DNA of 64,000 nucleotides, from NCBI RefSeq assembly GCF_037975245.1, contig NC_092568.1, forward strand, positions 5,089,501-5,153,500. Direction: 5' to 3'. The DNA comes from Apostichopus japonicus. Lineage: Eukaryota; Echinodermata; Holothuroidea; Aspidochirotida; Stichopodidae. Every line of letters starts with the position of its first letter. Position 1 is the stretch's first letter. The notes under the pieces were generated by a model, which made no database searches, was not told where the DNA came from, and was given only the letters and a program-made list of their open reading frames with translations. Position numbers and translations under genes: made by a program. Of this stretch, positions 58,501 through 64,000 are shown in pieces.

Positions 58501-61459
58501 CGTAGATGCAGATGGAAGTGCGTGTTCTGCGACTAGCACAATTAATCTATAGTAAGCTTCTAGTGCACTCTGTGTTAGAGTGTCGTTTCTTCAGTACCAC
58601 AGCAATGGCAATTTATAGACTCGACATCTCTAAAATGAAGCAGGGCATGGGTAAATGGTAAATTCTACAGGGTACTTGAATCCAAGACAGTGCAGTTCAA
58701 TATTAAGGCGATTACTAACGCTGCTACGGAGAAGCGTCTGGACTTGCGGCTAATTAATTAATTCATGCAGTGAGAAAAAATCTAGCTGTTCGTCTTATGT
58801 AGATATGTTGTAATACTAACTTTAGGCAGAGAGATTGCAAAAATTTGCCAGAAACTGGAACCAACTATGAAACCCTGCTTTTTAATATGGGCTCTTTTGC
58901 TTTAAGTCCTTTAGTACACAAAAGTGATATATTCAGCAATCTTTCATACTTAGTCGCTTATGTTAATTCTTTCCCAACTAGGACCTCTCTTTTATATTGT
59001 CACATACCATGTTTGTTTCCAATTGCTTAATTTATGATATTTTCCATCAAAATCTTGCATATTTTCCATCAAAATACTTGCACCAGCTGCAAAATACTTG
59101 CACTTACGCCAATTTCTCGCTCTTGCCTTTTTTTGTGTTGTTTTTGTTTTTTGTAGTCAACACAGTTCCCTATGATTTTTACCCTCTACTTAGAATTAGG
59201 AGTAAATGAGAGTAATGAAAAACTGCATTTTTAATTTTCAGTTTTGGATCAAAAGTTGTGGGAAGCCGAACAGGTATCATCTTTAACGATGAAATGGACG
59301 ACTTTTCACAGCCTGGGGCTGAGAATTATTTTGGAGTACCCCCCTCACCGTCAAACTTCATTGTCCCTGGGAAACGCCCCATGTCATCAATGACCCCGAC
59401 TATAATCATAGACGGATTGGGTGATGTTATGCAAGTACAGGGGGCGTCTGGAGGCACCAGGATTACCACTGCCGTGGCAACGGTGAGTGAGTGTGTCATG
59501 AGTGAGTCACGAGTGAGTGAGTGAATCAAACATGAGTTGCTTTGATCAATGTTCCCCAGCAGCGGCTGGGTTTCATTTCTCCTGCCTTCAGTATACGTCT
59601 CTCGGTATCAGAAAGAAAAAAAGGAAAAGATGGGAAGTATCTGCTGCTGTTGCTCTGCTTTTGAATTGTAGAATTTCTATCATCCATTTCTTGGTCTAAA
59701 AGAGATGCAAAAGTAACTTACAGCCAGTTTGGAATTTTTTTTCCAGTGCTAATATCACTGATGTACCCTTCCCCGTATCATGTTTCAAAGCATTCATACT
59801 AACATTATGAACAGTTCCTAACCTTTCATGAGTGTCATGAAAGTATCAAATAGAATAACATTGTCCCAACTGGGTGGATATTAGGCTCATCTACTTTGCA
59901 TAAAATAATTGGACTAAAGCCATTTAACTTGTGATTAACTCCTAGGGGTAACTTCTCTGTCAATTGCACCTTTTTGGTGCAAAATTGAATTTTCTGGTTT
60001 CACAAACTACTCTATAGCAAAAGTTTACATGTGGTGAAATGGAATACAGGTATTTACCTATAGAGATATAAGCGGAGCCGGTTGCTGTTTTAACTTGTAC
60101 ACCTCACCGTAAAATCAAAGGATAGTAACAAGTCCTAATTTAATCAGTGAACTTGTCAATCAATGATTCGTCTCTGACGACCAATGCTCCATATATTTTT
60201 TAAGTGAAGTGGTTACTATTATCCAAAGGGAACACATCATCAGTGAGAAAAAAATTAGAAAACTTATGAGCAATCTTCTGTTGACTTTTCTAAAACCAGA
60301 AAGAAAGATGGAAAACAAATGTGAAACTATTTGAGAGTCAGAGTTAATGTGTTCTTCTTCCTTTTCTTTGTCTCTACTGATTTTAAACTTCTACCTCTGT
60401 TTATTAAGTCTGTGATGTTCCTTGTATTGATACAGGCTATCATGTACACCAAGTGGTTGGGAGTCGACCTCGAGTCTGCGATAGAAAGACCACGTATTCA
60501 CGACCAACTAGTGCCGACTGAGGCTAAATATGAAGCAGGCTTTAACTCTGTGAGTATAAAAGCACCTTTGACTTAGCCCTTCCTCCTCCTTAATCTTGCG
60601 AATTAACACCGTCTGAAAACATATCCAGTGATACACGGTTTGGGGGATTGCAGTACATTGATCCAACCCCTCAGCTTTGTAGTAGCAAGCACAAGTTTTT
60701 TATGATGGAGGTATAAAATAATGCAGTTTGTTCATTTCTATTTGGATGCTTGCAGAGTTGGTTCAGTTATCTTTGATGTGATACTTGGGCAACCCTAAAA
60801 ACTGCTCTCGCCTTTTGCTAAAATTGAAATGATCGCATCACCTTTGAGACTAATAATATGACTGTGACAACAGTATTGTATGTTTAATATGATGGTTGGG
60901 TAAAGTCAGTGGGTTTGTTCATAATGAAATAATTATTTCAATTCAGAACAGGTACTGAAACCAACGACTACAATGACAGTTTGATGTGTGTGGTACGTGT
61001 ATGACAACGCAAACATATTGCATGGTGTACTAAAATCAAATAACTACATTTTAGAAACATATTTCTGCAATGAAACAAAATGTGAGTTAGCCTATTCATG
61101 TTACTAAGCAACAATTTAAAAAAAAACGATTAATTTTAGGTAGTGTGCCCACTTCACATAGGCAACTTTTTTCCAGAATGATTTTTGATTTGATGAAGTT
61201 TAATATTTGGTCCTAACTTTATGGTTGTTTAAAACTTTTATAAACATTGAATGACTCCTTTCAAGTTCTGTTTTTCATCTGTGTGCTCACTTGATATCTT
61301 ATTTCGTAGAACATCGTTGAGCGATTACGTGATGAAAAAGGACACAACATGACCGTGAGCACCAGTATCGCCGTCGTCCAGGGAATAATGCGACTGGAGG
61401 ATGATTGGTACGATGCCCACAGCGACACACGCAAAGGAGGTTGGCCAGCAGGGTACTGA
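41167..61459 (+). CDS. Gamma-glutamyltransferase (glutathione hydrolase), GGT1/GGT5-like
   Basis: Coding exons are 41167-41297, 47344-47520, 50361-50581, 54609-54801, 55380-55540, 56265-56411, 57275-57414, 58364-58551, 59242-59482, 60436-60549 and 61310-61459 (TGA). The phases close, giving 620 residues against about 569 in human GGT1; the extra length is N-terminal. It is a type II membrane protein: cytosolic tail about 1-49, anchor about 50-72, ectodomain after. Family hallmarks are [30 protein letters not shown] (substrate Arg), nucleophile Thr431 in [39 protein letters not shown] and GASGGT. The precursor should self-cleave before Thr431 into large and small subunits. It removes or transfers the gamma-glutamyl group of glutathione at the cell surface. 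The donor after 47520 is the weak GTTGGT. Orthology within the GGT family is not resolved. Confidence 0.95.
42128..42300 (+). mobile_element. MITE-end fragment with G-rich head
   Basis: Begins CAGGTGCGTATCCAGGGGGG, a variant of the CAGGCGCGTAGCCAGG end at 31624. Next come a perfect palindrome GGGGGCGCGCGCCCCC (42155-42170) and then the purine tract. The other end was not found, so the extent is uncertain. Confidence 0.45.
42176..42298 (+). repeat. 123-base uninterrupted purine tract
   Basis: From AAGAAAAAGAGGAG to GGAGGGAG there is no C or T on the plus strand. Open frames through it (Lys/Arg/Glu on one strand, Ser/Phe/Leu/Pro on the other) are artefacts. It lies in GGT intron 1. Confidence 0.95.
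42620..42944 (-). mobile_element. Degenerate MITE related to 31624-32444, with an internal duplication
   Basis: The reverse complement matches the 31624 family (GGCGCGTAGC end, AATTTGCCAAGG, AAGCGTAG, TTGGCGCGAAGCGTA, CTCCCAGATCGC, GAAATGGCACT, CTAGCGATATCATAAAAA, then a long C/G run). A segment of about 78 bp holding GATCTGGGAGGCATTTTCGG is present twice in tandem. The left end is decayed and there is no target duplication. Confidence 0.6.
43513..44167 (+). mobile_element. MITE family B copy 3
   Basis: Same order and orientation as 37393-38040: AAGGGCGGCGGAACCGG, CTTTTCCTCAGG, AGGGCCGTTTCCGGCC, GATGGTGGCGCTCCGCTCAG, an inner CTGGCTACGCCGCTG, CAACTAGCATGATTTCACC, a G run, and the end CTTCTGCCGCCCTTG. 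No clear target duplication. It lies in GGT intron 1. Confidence 0.7.
44485..44629 (-). mobile_element. Partial MITE, 31624 family
   Basis: The right end CCTGGATACGCGCCTG (complement CAGGCGCGTATCCAGG) and the core GATGGTGGCGCTCCGCTTAG are clear. The left part fades out near 44485. A perfect 14-bp palindrome GAGGTTCGAACCTC (about 44645-44658), reminiscent of a tRNA T arm, follows just outside. Confidence 0.5.
44690..46575 (+). mobile_element. Decayed L2/CR1-like non-LTR retrotransposon
   Basis: Plus-strand fragments in all three frames read in order as a reverse transcriptase: [17 protein letters not shown] (about 45005-45060), [61 protein letters not shown], catalytic YADD at 45647-45658, then [29 protein letters not shown] and a C-terminal [12 protein letters not shown]. 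Multiple stops and frameshifts break it. The 3' end is an ATT microsatellite (about 46530-46572), typical of L2-like tails. It sits in GGT intron 1 in the gene's sense direction. Confidence 0.8.
47344..47520 (+). CDS. GGT exon with the membrane anchor
   Basis: Acceptor TTTGTCTCTTTTCAG. It encodes a hydrophobic run [20 protein letters not shown] starting at about residue 50, then the ectodomain start with [15 protein letters not shown]. It ends AG before GTTGGT, a weak but usable donor. Confidence 0.9.
47521..50360 (+). other. GGT intron 2: simple and tandem repeats only
   Basis: Holds about five units of a 50-bp repeat (GGGGCTTCATCTAATCCTTG and GCACCCAGGTCCCTT) at about 48440-48660. A G-rich stretch with old-repeat character lies at 49205-49340, and a hairpin with a perfect 12-bp stem GGCTAGGCACTA at 49699-49710 and 49725-49736. 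No gene. Confidence 0.5.
50582..54608 (+). other. GGT intron 3: tandem duplications
   Basis: Contains an 84-bp tandem duplication (TTGTAATTTTCTGCAATCAA, from about 51334 to 51500), four units of a 32-bp repeat (CATGTTGAGTTTAAGCTTGC, 51709-51840) and an imperfect duplication of about 119 bp (GGGTATACCCTAAA, about 53550-53760). No gene. Confidence 0.55.
54802..57274 (+). other. GGT introns 4, 5 and 6, no feature seen
   Basis: Intron sequence at 54802-55379, 55541-56264 and 56412-57274; the exons between them are listed with the gene. A G-rich run lies near 54970-55020. Nothing else is recognised. Confidence 0.45.
58364..58551 (+). CDS. GGT exon with the autocleavage Thr
   Basis: Contains the end of the large subunit ([12 protein letters not shown]) and the start of the small subunit at Thr431 (ACC at 58484-58486), then [20 protein letters not shown]. 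It ends TA before GTAAGC, joining to TTTTGG to make YFGS. Confidence 0.93.
59721..59876 (+). mobile_element. Degenerate MITE, CAGCCAGTTGGGACAA family
   Basis: Left end CAGCCAGTTTGGAA, right end TTGTCCCAACTGGGTG. It shares GAACAGTTCCTAAC with the copy near 3762. The target duplication is not clean. It lies in GGT intron 9. Confidence 0.5.
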
Positions 61460-64000
61460 AACTACCATCTAGGGCTCCATCCTAACAGACTGTCTAGGGT
61501 TCCAACCTTACACTGGAAATAAATCAAGTTTATTTTTAAAGCAGATTTTTTTGGTGTTGATATAATTTTTTTTTTTTTTTTTTCAAATTTCAATACTATG
61601 TTCTCAAAATAATACAACAGATAGACTGGCTGGACAAGATCTTCTTCAGTGAATGAAATGATTGTCTGTTGTTAACTTAAGTTTGAATAAAATATCTGGG
61701 TGTTAGCTGTTATTACAAGCAGATGGTTTCATGAGTAAGTGGCAAATTTAATGTTCATCAGGGGATATATTTAAGCAGGGGTCCCACTTTCAAAAATTCC
61801 GGCTTACTTTTTTTCGTAATACTTGGTAGGTTTGTTTGAAATGGTTACATGGCAGACAACTAGCTGCTTTAAATTTTATTACTGTATTATACTTTTGTGT
61901 AAATTAAAGTGCACATTTTACCAAAGATTTGGACATGAAGTTTTAAAGGCATGAATATGTATAAATGATCTGTTGTGAATTGTTTTCACTGATTGGCGAT
62001 TGGTCATATCGTTTTCCAAACTAACCAACGAAACCACTCATTGGCAGTTAGATATACAAAGCTGTCTTGCAAGGAATTCCTAAAAAGAAGTGCCAATGGT
62101 TTGTATTATATATAAGAATAACAAACACTATGATACATTTCAAGTTTCTTATAGTCTAACAAATCGATTGGAATTATTTTAGTAGAGTTCAATTTGACTT
62201 CAATGCAATTCATCTTAATACTTAAAATGTCTGTCGTCCAAGCCTGAAATATGTTTATCGCGTTAATGTCATTCCCTCATCAATAAGATAATGTGAAATT
62301 AACTAATGTAAAACATTGTAGCTGCTATAAGCCTATAACTAGAATTAGCATCTTCAGCAGATATTGTCTCATTTTGTGCCTTTGGTAAAGCTGCCGTAAC
62401 ATTATGCCGTTCCTACTTCAAGTGAACTTGCCTTCGTCTGGCAATTGGTTCACGTTGCACGCAATTGCCTACATTTAGTTGCAAGGCAGGGCTTCCAGGT
62501 TACATATACACCATTCTATTAACTCTGTCACAAAAGTGGACATGGAGTTTTCCTACATTATCCATTCACAAATTGGACACAATTAACATTTTGCAATATA
62601 AGTATGGTGCGTATAGAAATACAATGATGACAATCATTGACTGTTTACTTAAAAGTATTTTATTTCAATGCCATTTTCTTTTTACACATTTCTATTTTCA
62701 AAAGGGGGCAAACTGATGGCTTGTGGATATTTAGTATATATATATATATTGTATTCAACACAAGGACCAAGATTGTTTTGAATGGTTAATGAACTTGGAT
62801 CATTTTTCAGTAATTATTTAGAGATCCTTTCTGAGGCTCACACAAAGATTAAGTTCATATAAGTTTTGTGTCAACCCTAACTTATAAATTCTTTGCCATA
62901 GAATGCTCTTGAAGGGTCAATCGTCTTTAAAGATGCTTTCCATCTAAAGATTTGATGAGATTCGGTCATTCTATATTAATTAATTATTTTGGAACCTTTT
63001 CTGTAAGAACCTGTTACAAAGAGACCAACTAATTTTGACCAATGTGTTTGTTTTTATAATTAGTAAATTTATGATGGTGTAATATTAAATCCTGTAAGTC
63101 CAGTATCAGGTCTGCTCCAACACATTGCTAGTAACTTTTGATAAAATATTTTCAATGGTTACAGAAATTGAACTAACCAAAATCTATCACAAGTTGGAAA
63201 ATTAATTTAGGTTCTGACTGATAAAAAATTTAAGCATGTCTCCTTAATCTTTTCATCACTGAAGAAAGATAACCGAGGGTGACATGGTACCAACCAAACA
63301 GTGTGTGCCAACAGTTAGTGATGGCATTATATTATTGCAAGGATCTGTCTCCCCCAATTCCACCCCACCCCCCTCTCAGCCCTCTCCATGGGTTAAATTG
63401 CACTTACAAATACAAGTATGTTTGTCGTATTCTTACTTCATGTTCTGACATTCCTTAATGTTTCTGCCTTACAGTATAACACAAAAAGTCTTTCACAGAA
63501 ATGATTTTGAAATTTGAATGGTGGCAATCTGAATACAGCTATTTTTATAATAGAAATCTTTAAATGTTTATGGTATCTTAATACTGCAATGACTGAACTG
63601 TATTTCATCCAGTTTAAGTAATTATTGTTTTTTGCATTTTAAAGCTTCATTTCATTAGATGTAAAACCTGTAAATGTAATAGCAACTCAACTTCTGTATA
63701 GCAAACAGTACTAAGTGAATCAAAACAAAAGTGAAGATAGAGGTGAAAGATTTCGTGATTTTATTTCATTATAGAAAAGTAAGGGTTAGCCTACTGCTAG
63801 GTTAGGTCTTATCTTTTAGTCTCTTTTCCCCATATTTTTAACTTTCTTTTTCTGTCTTTTAAAGGAAACAGCCAATTACCTAAGTTGGTGTATAGTTTAT
63901 AGTGCTTTTTAATTACTGATATCTAGTGACATTCTGAGATTTATAAGGTGAATGGGTGGACTTTATTTTGTATGGTGCATCTTCACAATATCTCACTTTA
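61460..64000 (+). other. GGT 3' UTR and downstream flank, no gene seen
   Basis: AATAAA motifs at 61518-61523 and 61686-61691 are candidate poly(A) signals. AT-rich sequence beyond carries a short TA run near 62740-62750 and no recognisable coding exon on either strand. Confidence 0.45.

Noticed and set aside
1-64000. CRISPR arrays, bacterial operons, rRNA genes or phage genes
   Set aside because: All coding sequence is spliced with GT-AG introns, tandem repeats lack unique spacers of equal size, and no rRNA-like stretch is present.

Overview
The window is animal nuclear DNA. It holds three spliced protein genes with GT-AG introns of a few hundred bases to several kilobases, abundant short tandem repeats, tRNA-derived repeats, hAT-type miniature transposons and decayed non-LTR retrotransposons. 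Gene content and the low-GC, repeat-rich introns suggest an invertebrate deuterostome, most plausibly an echinoderm. That assignment is an inference; nothing here fixes the species.

Layout. (1) About 3-13797, plus strand: 15 exons of a family 20 glycoside hydrolase (beta-N-acetylhexosaminidase-like) gene whose 5' end lies left of the window. (2) 13.8-17.3 kb: short convergent intergenic region with a minisatellite, a tRNA-Leu-like SINE and a 207-bp hAT-type MITE. (3) 17351-29708, minus strand: complete 18-exon coding region of CPSF2 (CPSF100, cleavage and polyadenylation specificity factor subunit 2), 755 residues. (4) 29.7-41.2 kb: region between the divergent CPSF2 and GGT genes. It holds a hAT MITE carrying a nested foldback element, a broken CR1-like retrotransposon and a head-to-head pair of 645-bp MITEs, plus a possible alternative first exon of the next gene. 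(5) 41167-61459, plus strand: 11-exon gamma-glutamyltransferase gene, 620 residues. Its 6-kb first intron is filled with MITEs and an L2/CR1-like element. (6) 61.5-64 kb: downstream sequence with no recognised gene.

All splice phases in the three gene models close exactly, so the models are well supported by sequence alone. The proteins act separately: CPSF2 in nuclear pre-mRNA 3' processing, GGT at the cell surface in glutathione breakdown, and the GH20 protein probably in secretory or extracellular glycan metabolism. There is no operon-like logic.

The most unusual material is in CPSF2. One intron carries about ten tandem copies of that intron's own 5' splice-site region. A second holds a 17-bp minisatellite in which about ten units contain GTAAG in the sense orientation. 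A third holds a 166-bp duplication that copies the splice acceptor and first 18 codons of the penultimate exon, followed at once by an in-frame stop. Other points of interest are a GH20 active site reading Asn-Glu where Asp-Glu is expected, a stop codon formed inside a minisatellite unit, a transposon nested in another transposon's terminal repeat with both target duplications readable, and a 123-base uninterrupted purine tract.
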